Below, piece after piece: positions 36,991 through 50,300 of a stretch of DNA of 64,000 nucleotides; position 1 is the first letter of the stretch, and each line of letters begins with the position of its first letter. The translations under genes and the position numbers were made by a program. Origin of the DNA: Laburnicola sp. R22_1 (taxonomy: Eukaryota > Ascomycota > Dothideomycetes > Pleosporales > Didymosphaeriaceae); assembly GCA_014281115.1 (NCBI GenBank), contig JACONQ010000003.1:3720001-3784000 (forward strand). Reading direction: 5' to 3'. The notes beneath the pieces were generated by a model that had not been told where the DNA came from, made no database searches, and saw nothing but the letters and a program-made list of their open reading frames with translations.

Positions 36991-38310
36991 TCTTAGCTCG
37001 CTAATAGCCTTACAAAACTTCTACCTAAATAGAAGTATTAGGAATAGTTAAAGCTCTTACAACTTAAGCCTATTTTAAAGCAGATTATAGGTAAATAAGT
37101 AGAGTCTTTAAGCTCTTACACCTCTGCGATCTTATAGTAGAATATTAGCAGTTTAGGTAACCTATAAATCTTACCCTATCTCTGCGCCCATAGTCTCCAG
37201 AATTACTATATTTTACTGTGTTAATAAGGCCTATAGCTACGCGCTCCTCTAGTCTAATGCTCCTCCATCTCTATATGTTAATAAGGCACATAGCCACGCG
37301 CCCCTCTAGTCTAATATTACCCCTAAGCACTGCTCTATTCTAGCACCCTACTTTTCCTGTGTTTTATAGTAATAAGACCTTACACGTGTTATATTATAGC
37401 TCTAGTAAGAAGAATCTTAATATCTAACGTAGAGCACTGACTATTAAGAAGTTAATAATAGCTAATAACTGTCTACACCTAGGTAGATTAGCTACCTATT
37501 TTGCGGATTAGTTCCCTTAGTACTTACACACCTAAGGCACAAGTCTAGGTATTAGTAAGAAGTTCTGTCTCCTTGTGCTAGCGTAGCTATATAGAGTAGT
37601 TCCGTCTACTTACGCTAGAGTTAATTACACTAGAGTTATTAAGACAGCTCATATTAATAATAAATATAGGCAGACCTTAGCACTAGACTAGGATCTACCT
37701 TTTTCTATTTTAAGACTAGACTCTTCTATAAGGTACGCCCTTACTTGCTAGCCTAGTTATATAGAATAGTTACAATTATTTACGCTAGTATCTGGGCAGA
37801 CTGCTTTCTTATAGTAATTTTATATTAAAATAGACCTAATCTACTATTATAAGCTATATGCTAAGGACACTTAGACGCTAACCTACATATAGACGGCTTA
37901 GGTAACCTATTAGTCTTATCCTATCCTGGCGGTTTAGGTGACTAATAAATCTCATCCCATTCTTACACTTATAGTCCACAAAATTACTATGTTTTATACT
38001 GTTAATAAGGCATATAGCCACGCGCCCCTCTGGTCCAACACTATGTTAATAAGGTACATAGCTACGCGCCCCTCTAGTCTAACACCTTTTAGCTTACTCA
38101 CACTATTATTATAGTGTTTTAGGGTAACTTTTACAGCAAGCAGCCCACATAAGAACCTGCTAACAGCTTCTTTTTCTTCCCCTTACTAAGGTTAGGAGTT
38201 GTTTATTGCCTATCGCGCTATTTTGACTTTATTTCTTATCGCCACGCATACCTGTTTTAACTTAGGACCTAGTATCTCTTAGATTACCACTATTAGCAAT
38301 CTAAAGGGGG
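36991..38310 (+). mobile_element. Degraded LTR retroelement remains ending in a polypurine tract
   Basis: No coding motif is legible. A block running from GGTTTAGGTAACCTATAAATC to TTAATAAGGCACATAGCCACG occurs twice (~37140-37320 and ~37915-38095), with the last ~40 bp doubled in each. At the end, CAATCTAAAGGGGGGG runs directly into TGTAAGACTGCCG, which looks like a polypurine tract next to a 3' LTR on the plus strand. That reading rests on the tract and the TG alone. Confidence 0.45.
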
Positions 38311-38560
38311 GGTGTAAGACTGCCGTATGGCTGTATGGTCGGTTCTTAGTTATATGACCTCGGCCGGAATAACCTTATGCCTAGCCTTATCCATACACCT
38401 TTAGGTCCTCGGTCCTCCATAGTAATGAGATACCTCTTTTCTCATAATCAACCCATATCACTATGAATTACTATGATCTCCACTATCTTATAATAAGTTA
38501 TAGAATCTTATCTACGTAGAACAAAAAGTTTTATAGGGTCAAAGTTTTAAGAAAAGATTT
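38311..38560 (+). repeat. Candidate 3' LTR following a polypurine tract
   Basis: Starts TGTAAGACTGCCGTATGGC, close to normal in composition up to ~38450 (ACCTCGGCCGGAATAACC), then decays. The right end is not definable and no second copy is present in the window, so this is tentative. Confidence 0.4.
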
Positions 38561-38870
38561 CCTTAACTTTACTAAGATATCCCTAGTTAGCGCTGATTAC
38601 TAAGCTCTTATTAACCTTCTATACTAAATTTCCTAAACCTTCCCCTTAAAACGGTATACTTTTTATTTACATAGTATTAAAACTCACCTAGTTATATAAC
38701 TTTTAAAAAGGTATCTTTTTACTAGACGCTTTTTTTGTGTTACCCTACTATAATAAGACTGTTAAGTAACTAGTAGAGTATATTTATAAGCATGCCCTTG
38801 TATATATTAAAGCAAGGATATCTTTAAGCAAAATACTCTATATTATAGACTTAATTGTTAGGGTCTCTAT

Positions 38871-39060
38871 GTTATGGATCCATAGCGGCACCTGGCTCGG
38901 AACCCGGAATAACGTTAATCCGGCGCTAGGCCCAATTCGGCCACTAGCGCGGCAGCACCCATAAGGTGCTGCCCTTCTGCCTACCTACTTAGTATAGCAG
39001 TATTTCATGTACTAGAAATCAACTTACTTTCATCCTAACTATCGCGGACCCGAACCCTTA
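38871..39060. other. GC-rich island, possible LTR or element end
   Basis: About 190 bp of balanced sequence (GCACCTGGCTCGGAACCCGG, GGCAGCACCCATAAGGTGC) beginning TGTTATGGATCC inside degraded DNA. GCACC-CATAA-GGTGC is a small hairpin. The sharp composition step implies late arrival. A retroelement LTR is plausible; no partner copy is in view. Confidence 0.4.
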
Positions 39061-42000
39061 TACTCTATCTGCGTGCTTATTTCGCTAGCTGTCTATCTAT
39101 GCCTTTATAGTAGCATATATCCTAATAGAATATAGGCCTTAGAGAAGTTCGCCGCGTTTTAATAAGAGGACTATATAGATAGTGCATTAGGCATTATTCC
39201 TTACTCTAATTATTAGCACCTACTCTTAGTAGTCTATAATAATACTATATAGAATAGAGTAACAGCGCTATATTACCCTATCTACGCACACTATATTTAC
39301 GCCTTCTACTACTAGAAGTTTAAGTGCTATAACCTATTAGTGTATATTATACTATATATAATTATATAATATACTAGATGTGTAATTATTAGCTTATATT
39401 TTAGTATATACTCTATTATAGAATAGTATAATTTAAACTTAGTATTTTCTCTACTATTACCTTTGCTATAGTTAATAATTAGTACAAATCTAATAAGAAT
39501 TATACTATTCCTATAGTGTGCCCTATGCACGTTCTAGTTTATATTACTAATAGATAAATATACTAGCTAGTAGAATATATTACTATATAAGATTGTAAGA
39601 AGTGTTTTATTAACTAATATTAGTATTAGAATTATAGTAGACTCGCTTAGTAGCTTATATAATATATCCTACTACTAGTTATCTATATATAGTTTATTAT
39701 ATACTTATACCTTCTTAGTCTTATCTTTATATAAATAAATAAGTTTGTAGTGTATATTATATTTAAATAGTGTGTAATCTATTAAATATTACACTATATT
39801 AGCAATATCGCAGAATAGACATTTAGCTAATATAGGTTCTAAATTATCTTTTTCTCCTTAGATTTCTACCGTTTTAAGTCAAAACCTGTTATCTACTATT
39901 CTAGCTAGGAGGCTGTCTAGTTTATTAGCCTATTACTAACTATTATTAAATAATAGCAACTCGTGTATTAGTTGTAATCTTTAGTTATAGAATATTTAAT
40001 TTATATCTTCCTATATACTATAAAATCTATTCTATTTAGTCTAACTATTTTTAGTTTAAGATAAATAATTATAGTATACTACACGCGTACCTACCTAATA
40101 TTTATATTAACTATGCGTCCTTCTTACACTCTATCTATCTGTGTATTTATAGTAGGTCTAATATAACAACGCTAGTAATATTACTAATATAATACTACTT
40201 CTATTTCTACTAGTAGTAGAGCCCTTAAAGCCTATTTATATATTCTTATGTTTATCTAAGTAGAGCGACATAGTAGGTAAATGTACACTAAACTTAACAT
40301 TATCCTTAACCTTAGATATATACTTATTATCTATTAGAGTAGTCTTCTATTATATATTACGACGTATTAGTGTGCCTAGACTAGAGAGATTTATATTTAA
40401 TCTGTCTGTCTAGTAAACACTATTGTTCTAGCCAATATAAATTAGGTTTATTAACTATTAGCAACTAGCGTACTATACTATTTATATAGTATGCGGCTCT
40501 TCTATTTTTATTAACTTATAGGGTGGGTAGGGACTATATTTTCTATATCCTCTCTATATTAAGATTGCAATAATATACTCTAATATAATAAGTTAGACTA
40601 CTCTAAGTTATAAACCTTAAATAGCACCACCTATATTTAGCTATAATATATACTATTATTATATCCAGACGGCGTTATTCTATACTTAAAGTAGTTAGAG
40701 AGATAGAATAATATATTATATTAGGTACATAGTATATATCTAGCTAAACAGTTACGCTAGATTTAGATAGTTATCCTTAGGCTAAATATTAACTTGCTCT
40801 CTTTTATATACACGTTTATAAATTTCGTAAATTACGCGTACACTCGCTACGCGATTCTAATTTGTACTATTATATATAGTATAAGTTATATCTAATTATT
40901 ATCTATACGTATGTTGGCCTAAGCTACTTTATAGTTATAGTTGTAGTAGCTAATTAGTAGTAGTTCTAAATAGGCTTAGAGAAATTAGAAAAACCTAACT
41001 AGTGGTTAAATATATTAGGAAGCATAAAGAGAAATATAATAATATTCTAGCTAAATACAAATATTAAAGAAACTCTCTTAAGCTTAGCTTTTTTAATATT
41101 AGCTTCGCGCTAAATTAAATTTACAAGACAGTTTTATATATCTAAAGTACGTGTTATTAGAGATGTATCTTATTATCTAACTATACCTAATATAAGCGGC
41201 ATTTAGGCTTTTAACCTTCTTAAATCTTTGCTAAATGCGTAAGTTTAAAATATTTACTAAGGTCTTCAAAGGTGCTAAATAAGTATATGCAATTTTTAAT
41301 AGGCGCCTACTTATTCTCTAAATATATAAAATATAACTTTAGTTTTTTCTTCTTATAAATAGATACCTTAGCTAACTCTAGAGCTATATCTAGAGGGTTA
41401 ACAGCCTCTAGTGATTTCCTTTACTTAACTAAGCTTGCCACCTATTAGATTTATTAATTTTCACCTTCCTTAACTTTATAGTAAGCAATAATAGTATTAT
41501 TAGTAGCGCTGCATTAATAAAATTCTTCTTTAACTAACAACCCTAGTAATAATAGAATAGATTTAATTAAATAATTATATTTTAGCATTCTCTTAGAGTA
41601 GCGCTAAAGCCTTATACTTACTACGTTATTAAATAGTACACCTAATAGTTGTTACTAGATATCTCTCTTTACCTACTCTTAGTCCTATTTCTTTTTAATA
41701 CTAATCTATAGTGCGTGTCTTAGCTGCTGCCTCTTATTATAAATCTTCTTACCTAGCTTTTTATATATCTTCTATCGCAACAACTTGCCTTTATATTTTT
41801 CCTACTTTTAGAAAAGTCTTTAGATTTAAGAGTCCTAGTTTACAAATGTAAAATATTTAGAAGTTAGATACTATAGCTAATCTAGATTAATTTATTAGCT
41901 TATTCTATATACTAGCTATATAATCTTATTCTAAGACGCTATACTATAAATAATAGCCTATATATCTACAGTTATACGCTATAAAAGGTAGTAGTTAAGA

Positions 42001-42210
42001 AAGGTTCTAGTATTAGTATAGCACATAATTAGATTTTATAACGCGTTGCTAGTATTACCTAATTCTAGTTAGCCTTATAGGTTTATAGGCTGCAATTTTC
42101 TATATATACTATTCTAATTAAATGCCTTTCCTAAACTATACTATAGGTAATATAGCCTAGCAACCTCCTTTAGCCCTATTATTTCCCCTAGATCCTTTAG
42201 ATAGAGTTAA
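39061..42210. other. RIP-degraded DNA hosting gypsy A
   Basis: No legible gene. Open frames are Tyr/Ile/Leu low-complexity artefacts. It ends with GTTAA (42206-42210), which recurs at 62260-62264, so this stretch and 62260 onward were continuous before gypsy A inserted. Confidence 0.6.
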
Positions 42211-42400
42211 TATAAGGGCGCCACTAGGACGCCTAATAGTTAATAAGGCAGAATAGGATAATATTAGGAGGTAAGTGGTAATGAGACGAATCGCTATTCA
42301 CTCTTATCTAAAGTAAGAGAGTTTTTTATCTAAACCCCCACTAGGCCTAAAGGAGGCATAAGGCCCTATTAGGCCAGTTAAGCGATAAGAAGGCCTTACA
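42211..42400 (-). repeat. Gypsy A 3' LTR
   Basis: 190 bp, ending GGCCTTACA and followed by GTATCCCCCTTCTAGG, which on the coding strand is a polypurine tract. On the plus strand this LTR is to the left; the element reads leftward. Confidence 0.9.
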
Positions 42401-45400
42401 GTATCCCCCTTCTAGGATTAACCCAATCTAAGTTGCCCTAGGAAATTAAAATATATAATATTCTACTGTCTCTACTTAAAAAGTAAACAATTGCCAGTCT
42501 TATAACTATATAGCAACAATTGTTATTATATTAGGCGTTATTACGCTATTAAGGTGCTCTAGAGTACCTAACTAGTTTGGGAGCCAAAGGTGCCATTAAG
42601 TAAGGCTTAGCGCAGTTATTTTAGTTTTCGCCTGCCTTTACACTATCCGTACTCCTCGCGCCTTAACTAGTTAATTTAGTATATACTATCCTGCTTTTAT
42701 TGTCCTAATGCGTTCTAATATCCCTCTCTATAGTAAGATAGCCCTTAAGAAGACACTTACTATATAGCGGGCAGAGTTAGCTTGTAAATAATCTGCTAGC
42801 GCTAATCCTTATATTTGTTGCGTTAAACTTATCTATAAAGGGGATCTTCTACACACTTATTATTTTCTAGATATAGAGCTTGTCCTATTAATCTAGATTA
42901 ATAGAGTTTAGCTATCTAGATGTGAAGATTGCTTAATTTAGAACGAATATTGTCTTATAGTAATGCATGCCCTTATTAGGTGTTATTATGTCGCTAACTA
43001 AGATAATATAGTGCTCTATTAACTTTAATATTAAGCTTAACTACCTTAAAACTACTTAGGTTATCCTCTATAGTAGTAATTCTAATAAGAATAAGAAACG
43101 CGTCTATAAGGCCGCTAAGAGGCTTATAAACTACATTAAGTGGGTGTAGTTGCCCTTATAGCGCTTTCTATTAACTAATTACTTCTTAGCTTATTTAAGC
43201 CCTAAACTTAGAATCTATGCGTCTATAATAGTAGTAATGTCTATAGATCTACCTATTGCTTTACTAAGAAGTGTGCTTAGACTAATATAGAGTATAAGAC
43301 AAAGTAATATTATTATAAAAAGGCAATTAACTACGCTACTTATAAGGGTAGAACGCCTAAACGTAATAAAGTCTATAATTTTACTTTTTGTTCTATTATA
43401 TCGCATACTAACGTAATTATAGAATAAATATAGGCTTATATGTTATTAAGAGTACTAGAATAATAGTAAGAGCCCTACTTGCAGTCTTAGTCGCAGATAG
43501 TACCTTTCTAGCTTCTTAGCAGTGCTTTTAGCCCCTTTAGGGGCCTTAGGCCAATGTGTGTATATAAGGGGGACCTCTAGGGCCATTGTGTCTTAGGGTT
43601 CCTAGGAATAACAGCTCTCTATAATATAGGAGTCTGTTAGAACTTAGATAGCACCTTCTAGCAGACGGCAACGCCCTAAAATATCTCAAACCTAGTTTCT
43701 TAGAATATTCTCTTCTTTTGGCTCTAAGTAAAGTGTAATATGCTCTTATAGTCCTTTATAGTTCTTTTTAACTAACCCCTAGAGATACTATAATCTTTCT
43801 AAGTTTATATTACCTTTGCAACATCTTACGCTATTAAATACCTCTATAATTATAGTAAAAAAAACCCCTCTATAGAAAAAAAATAGGTAAAGGTAGCAAG
43901 TGTACTTTCTATAGTAGTTCTCTAACTATATAGTCAACCTAAGTTCGACCTCTTGTCTATAAAAAAGAAAAGAAAATTCCCTAAGGAGGTTTTTTTCTTC
44001 CTTTATCCCCCTTCTGCAGTCGTTTAACCCGAACAAGAGCCTTTTTAATATTATTCTAGAATATTTTTTCTTTTATAGAACTCTTTAATAGCGTTAGCAC
44101 TTAGATTAGTACCTGGCTTCTATAAATTTTCTTCTTCTAGGTAATCCTCCCATTTAATAAGATATTTCTAGGTTCTAACTAATAACTACCTACTCTCTAG
44201 CACTTTCTCTACATAGTATACGTTATTGCTAAACATGTGTAGAGTGTCTATAATAGGATCTACTTAAGACTTAATAGCTCCTCTTTGTTTATATGGCTCT
44301 AATAATAATATATAGAAGACTAGGTATGCGTTTAATTTTAGAAAGTTAACTCTATAGGCTCCTTTTCTTATAGGGTACTTAACTATGCCTAGTCTAATAC
44401 ACTTCTAATTAAGTTTGCGCTTAGGTTAAGTAAAGTTTAGATGTCTAGTAGATATAAATACTTAATCTCCTAGTTTAAGACTAAGGTGCTTTCTCTTCTT
44501 ATTAGTGTACTTTTTCTAGTACTTATTTGCCGCTATAATCTTTGTTCTGTATTAAGCCTATAGTGCAATAACTCTTACTATAATTAACGTGTCTAGTAGC
44601 GATTCTCTATTGCCAAGTGGTATTCTAGGCTATTTTAACGTATAAGAATTTGCTTTATAGTATATGCAAAAAGGAGTTACTCTAGTTATTACGTTTACGC
44701 TATTATTATACGTAAATTTCGTAATTAGTAATTACCTTGCCTAGTTATCCTATTCTAGGTAGTAAAAATACTAAAGATACTGCTTAAGCGTCTAATTCTG
44801 CCTTTTAGTTTACTTGTCTATTTGCGGGTAATAGGCTAATAATAATACTCTTATAGTGTTAAGGTAATAATAAAAAGAGTCCTAATAGTAAGAGTTTATT
44901 ATTAGACCTCTATCTAATAAGATTGTCTTAGGAGTGCCGTATAACCTAATAATATTCTAAATCTAGGCTTCTGCCAAGTCCTTTACGTTCTAATCTGCTC
45001 TAGTAGATATATAATAAGCCATCTTTATTAGATAGTTCACTATTACTAGAATAGCATTATAGACTTAGCTAAGTGTTTGGCTAGAGGATAAGTCTATAAT
45101 AAAATCTAAGATAATGTTCTCCTAAGGGTCATTTAGAATAGGTAAAGAATTTAAAAGACTATATAATTAGTGTTAAGGTGTAATAGATATCCTACACTTT
45201 AAAAAGTCTTAATAGTAGTTCTTAACTTTGCGTTATATTTCTTTTTATTAGAAATGCCTTCTTAACTTCTTTAACATCTTCTTCGCCCTAAAATGCCCAC
45301 CTATAGGGCTATTATGGCATGTCTAGAGGGTCTTCGCCTTCTTCGCACTTATTATAAGCACTTTGATTCCATTTTACTCTATTACGCCTTTTTCTAACAA

Positions 45401-45538
45401 CTCTTTGCCTAACTATTAGGGCTAAGGTTCTTCTAGAGCCTTAACTTTATCCTTAGTCTCTAAGTTAAATTTAGAGCTACTATCTATTAATAATATTAGC
45501 TCTTTTATAATTGCTCTCCTAGGTTTACGCCTCCTTAG
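42401..45538 (-). pseudogene. Gypsy A pol 3' part (integrase, chromodomain) and antisense frame, RIP-dead
   Basis: Matches B 45729-48860 along its length, with extra C/T and G/A changes that add stops throughout. The antisense Cys-rich frame of B has its counterpart at ~42730-43470. The piece ends at CTTAG (45534-45538), the target duplication of B. No function is left. Confidence 0.85.
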
Positions 45539-45728
45539 TGTAAGGGCGTCACTGGAACGTCTAATAGTTAATAAGGCAGAATAGGATAATATTAGAAGGT
45601 AAGTGGTGATGAGACGAATCGCTACCCGCTCTCATCCAAAGTGAGGGGGTTTTTTATCTAAATCCCCACTAGGCCCAAAGGAGACATAAGTCCCCATTTG
45701 GCCACCTAAGCGACAAGGAGGCCTTACC
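45539..45728 (-). repeat. Gypsy B 3' LTR
   Basis: Starts TGTAAGGGCGTCACTGG on the plus strand and ends GGCCTTACC, where the partner ends TTACA. Confidence 0.92.
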
Positions 45729-45744
45729 GTATCCCCCTTCTAGG
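45729..45744 (-). other. Polypurine tract of gypsy B
   Basis: On the minus strand CCTAGAAGGGGGATAC directly precedes the 3' LTR, the place and composition expected of the plus-strand primer for reverse transcription. Confidence 0.75.
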
Positions 45745-46065
45745 ATTAACCCAACTCGGGTTGCCCTAGAAGATTAAAACATGCGATATCCTATTATATT
45801 CGCTTAAAAAATAAACAATCGCCAGTCTTATAACTGCATAGCAACAATTGTTGTTGTATTAGGCGCCATTACGCCATCAAGGTGCTCTAGGGCACCCGAC
45901 TAATTCGGGAGCCAAAGGTGCCGTTAAGCGAGGCTTGGCGCAGTTGTTTTGGTTTTCGCCTGCCCTCGCACCACCCTTGCTCCTCGCGCCTCCACTAGTC
46001 AATTCGGTATGTACCATCCTGCTCTTGTTGTCCTAATGCGTCCTAATGTCCCTTTCTACAGCAAG

Positions 46066-46791
46066 ATGGCCCTTAAGAAGACGCTCGCCGTACAGCGGGC
46101 AGAGTCAGCTCGCGACCAACCCGCTAGTGCCAATCCGTGCGTTCGTTGCGTCAAACTCATCCATAAGGGGGATCTACTCCACATATGCCACTTTCTGGAT
46201 ACCAAACTCGTCCTATTAATCCAAATTGATAGTGTTCAGCTGTCTAGGTGTGGTAATTGCTTAATTTGGAATAAACACTACCTTATAGTAATGCATGCCC
46301 ATATTAGGCGCCATTATGCCGCTAACTAAGACAATACAGTGCCCTATTAACTTCAACGCCAAGCTTAACAGTCTTGTGGCTGCTTAGGCTCTCCTTTATG
46401 GTGGTAATTCTAATAAGAACAAGGAACGCGTCCGCAAGGCTGCTAAGAGGCTTGTGAACCGCATTAAGTGGGTGTAGTCGTCCTTATGGCGCTTTCTGTC
46501 AACTAATCACTTCTTAGCTTGTTTAAGCCCTACGCACAGAATCTCTGTGTCTATAATGGTAGCGATGTCCGTTGATCAACCTATTGCTTCACCGAGAAGC
46601 GCGCTCGTACCGATGCAGAGCGCGAGACCAAGCAACATCGCCATAAGAAGGCCATTGACCGCGCAACCCATAAGGGTGGGACCCCAAAGCGAGACAAGGT
46701 CCGTAATTCCGCCTTTTGTCCCATTATGTCGTATACTAACGTGGTTATAGAACAAATACAGACTAACGTGTTGTTAGGAGTTTTAGGGTAA
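46066..46791 (+). pseudogene. Antisense Cys-rich frame between gypsy pol and 3' LTR
   Basis: A plus-strand frame of ~242 codons, opposite to gag-pol, starting MALKKTLAVQRAESARDQ (upstream in-frame ATG at 45949). It has CVRCVKLIHKGDLLHICHF and, 24 residues after its last Cys-His, CGNC: a Cys/His spacing that suggests a zinc-binding fold. The C-terminal third (after 46591) is rich in Lys, Arg, Glu. In-frame stops begin at 46327 and recur through 46560, mostly TGG/CAG-type changes. The same frame is recognisable in copy A (~42730-43470), so it belongs to the family. It could be an accessory gene or captured host sequence. I recognise no named domain. Confidence 0.55.
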
Positions 46792-47333
46792 CAGTAAGAG
46801 TCCCACTTGCGGCCATAGTCGCGGATAGTGCCTTTCCAACTTCTCAGCAGTGCTTTTGGCCCCTTTGGGGGCCTTAGGCCAATATGTGTGTGTGAGGAGG
46901 ACCTCTAGGGCCATTGTGCCTTAGTGTCCCTAGGAGTGACGGCTCCCTGTGATATGGGAGTCCGTTAGGACTCAAATAGCGCCTTCTGGCGGGCGGCGAC
47001 GCCCTAAAATATCTCAAACCCAGGATCTCAGAATATTCTCTTCTTTTGGCTCTGAGTGAAGTGTGATGTGCTCTTATGGTCCTTTATGGTCCTTTTTAAC
47101 TGACCCCTAGAGATACCATAATCTTTCTAAGTTCATGTTGCCTTTACGACACCTTGCGCCATTAAACACCTCTGCAATTGCAGCAAAAAACCCTCTGTAG
47201 GGAAAAATAGGTGAAGGTAGCAAGTGTACTTCCCGCAGTGATTCCCTGACTGTATAGTCAACCTGAGTCCGATCACTTGTCCACAGAAGAAAGGAATTAA
47301 AATTCCCTATCAAAATTCCCTAAGGAGGTTCTT

Positions 47334-50300
47334 TTATCCCCCTTCTGCAGTCGTTTGACCCGAACGAGAGCCTCTTTGCCGGCGTCCTGGAATATTCTTC
47401 TTTTTCCAGAATTCTTTGATAGCGTTGGCACTTAGATTAGTGCCTGGCTCCTATGAGTTTTCTTCTTCTGAGTAACCTTCCCATTTGATGAGGTATTCCC
47501 AGGTTCCAACTGATGACTGCCTGCTCTCTAGCACTTTCTCCACATAGTACACGTCATCGCCGAACGTGCGTAGGGTGTCCACAATAGGACCTGCTTAAGA
47601 CTTAATAGCTCCCCTTCGTTCATATAGCTCTAACAACGATACATGGAAGACTGGGTGTGCGTTCAATCCTAGGAAGTTGACTCTATAGGCTTCTTTCCCC
47701 ACAGGGTACTCGACTGTGCCTGGTCCAATAAACTTCCAACTAAGTTTGCGCTTAGGTCGTGCGGAGTTTAGATGTCTGGTGGATATAAACACTTAATCCC
47801 CCGGTTTAAGACTAAGGTGCTTCCTCTTCTTGTCAGCGTACTTCTTCTGGTACTTATTCGCCGCTGCGATCTTTGTTCTGCATTGAGCCTGCAGTGCGAT
47901 AACTCTTGCTGCAATCGACGTGCCTAGTGGCGATTCTCCGTCGCCAAGCGGCATTCCGGGCCATTCTGGCGCACAAGGATCCGCTCCGTGGTATGCGCGA
48001 AAAGGAGTTACTCCAGTTGCTGCGTTTACGCTATCGTTATATACAAATTCCGCAATTGGTAACCACCTTGCCCAGTTATCCTGTTCTAGGCAGCAAAAAC
48101 ACTGAAGATACTGCTCAAGCGTCTGATTCTGCCTTTTAGTTTGCCCGTCTGTTTGCGGGTAATAGGCTAATAATAACACCCTTATAGTGTTAAGGTAATA
48201 ACAAAAAGAGTCCTAATAGCGAGAATTTATTATTAGACCTCTGTCTAATAAGATCGTCTTGGGAGTGCCGTGTAACCTGACAACATCCCAAATCCAGGCT
48301 TCCGCCAAGTCCTTTGCGTCCCAATCTGTCCTAGCAGGTATATAATAAGCCATCTTTGTTAGACAGTCCACTATCACCAGAATAGCATCATAGACTTGGC
48401 TAAGTGTTTGGCTAGGGGGTAAGTCCACAATAAAATCCAAGGTGACGTCCTCCCAAGGGCCATTTGGCACGGGCAAGGGATTTAAAAGACCATACAGTTG
48501 GTGTCGAGGTGCGATAGACATCCTGCACTTTAAACAGTTATAATAGTAGTCCTTAACTTTGCGTCGCATTCCTTTCTATTAGAAATGCTTCCTTAACTTT
48601 TCTAACGTCTTCTTCGCTCCAAAATGCCCAGCCATAGGGCTATCATAGCATGTCCAGAGAGCCTTCGCCTTCTCCGCACTCGTTGTGAGCACTTTAATTC
48701 CGTTTTGCTCTATTACGCCTTCTAACAACTCTTTGCCCAACTGTTGGGGCTAAGGTTCTTCTGGAGCCTCAACTTCATCCTCAGTCTCTGAGTCGGATTC
48801 AGAGCTACTATCTGTTAACGATATTGGCTCTTCTGCAATTGCTCTCCCAGGTTCGCGCCTCCTTGGCCGCCTTTGTCCCTGGGGTGCCGCTTGCTGGGAT
48901 CTTGTGATCGCACCAATCAATCGGGTAGTTGGTTTATCAAAAGTATCCCTACTTAACAATGTTCCCAAAGGCTCTATATAAGCCCTGTTTCCTTTCTCTG
49001 CTGGGTGTTGCGCCTCGCTCATATAGTCAGGGCGTCTTGATGGTCCATCTGCTGGGTTTTCCTTCCCTGGCTGGTGGATAATAATAAAATCGTACTCTGC
49101 TAGCCTCTCATAGATCCTAACCTGCTGGTAGTTTAATTTCTTCGTGTCCATAAACCATCGCAAGTTATTGTGATCTGTGAGGATGATAAATGGAATACTC
49201 AACAGGTAGTGTTGCCAATGTTCGACGCTTCTGTCAATAGCCAGCAATTCCTTATCATGTGTATCGTATCGAAGTTGTGTGCTGTCCAGCTTCCGTGAAA
49301 AGAAACCAATGGGTCGCCATTGCGGGGTTCTGTTGGATTTGGGCACATTCTGGCTTAATATGCCAGATATCGCGCCACCTGAGGCATCTACCTTAAGTCT
49401 TGTCTCTCTATTAGACTCAAAGTGCACTAATATGGGCACCACTATAAATACGGCCTTCAACTCTTTAAAAGCTGCTCTTGCCTGCGCATCTAGGTGTAAG
49501 GGTTAGCTTTCCTCCCTTCTTTAAGCATGCCCGCCCTGGGCAGCACTAGACTCCTTCTAAGTAAGTTTAGTGAGGGGTAGAGCCACTCTTGAAAACCCTT
49601 TAATAAACATTCGGTAATAATTCATAAAACTAATAAACACCCTGACGTCGCGCACTGTCTTAGGGAGTGGCCACTCTGTAATTGTTTTTACACGGTCTTT
49701 GTGCACCCTAACTCCCTTTTGGCTAATAATGTAGCCTAGGTACTCTGTCTCTTCCTAATAAAACTCGCATTTGCTGAGTTTAATATACAGTTTGGCCTTA
49801 TATAGCCTTTAGAGGACTTCTTTTATGTGTTGTTTGTGTTCTTCTTCTGTATTAGAGAAGATAAGTATATTGTCCAAATAGACAATACATATTACATTAA
49901 TTAGTCCTGCTAGGACTTTATTAATGTGCTCCTGGAATTGTGCCGGAGCATTGGTAAAACCAAACGGCATTACCAAGTACTCAAAGTGTCCGTACTTCGT
50001 ACGAAAAGCTGTCTTCTATTTATCGCCTTCCTTGATTCTTATCCTATAATATGCCTCTTGGATATCAAGCTTGGTAAAGAACTTCGCTTTTGCCAATCTT
50101 TATAAGGACTTAGCAATTAAGGGTAACGCATGACGATTCTTGACAGTAATCTTGTTAAGGCCGCGATAATCTACGCATAGCCTCAACGTACCATCCTTCT
50201 TCTTCGCGAATAGGATTGGTGCTCTAGCTAGTGACCTTGAATGTTGTATCCAGCCTCTTCGCAAGTAATCTACGATATACTTGCGCAAGACACTTAGCTC

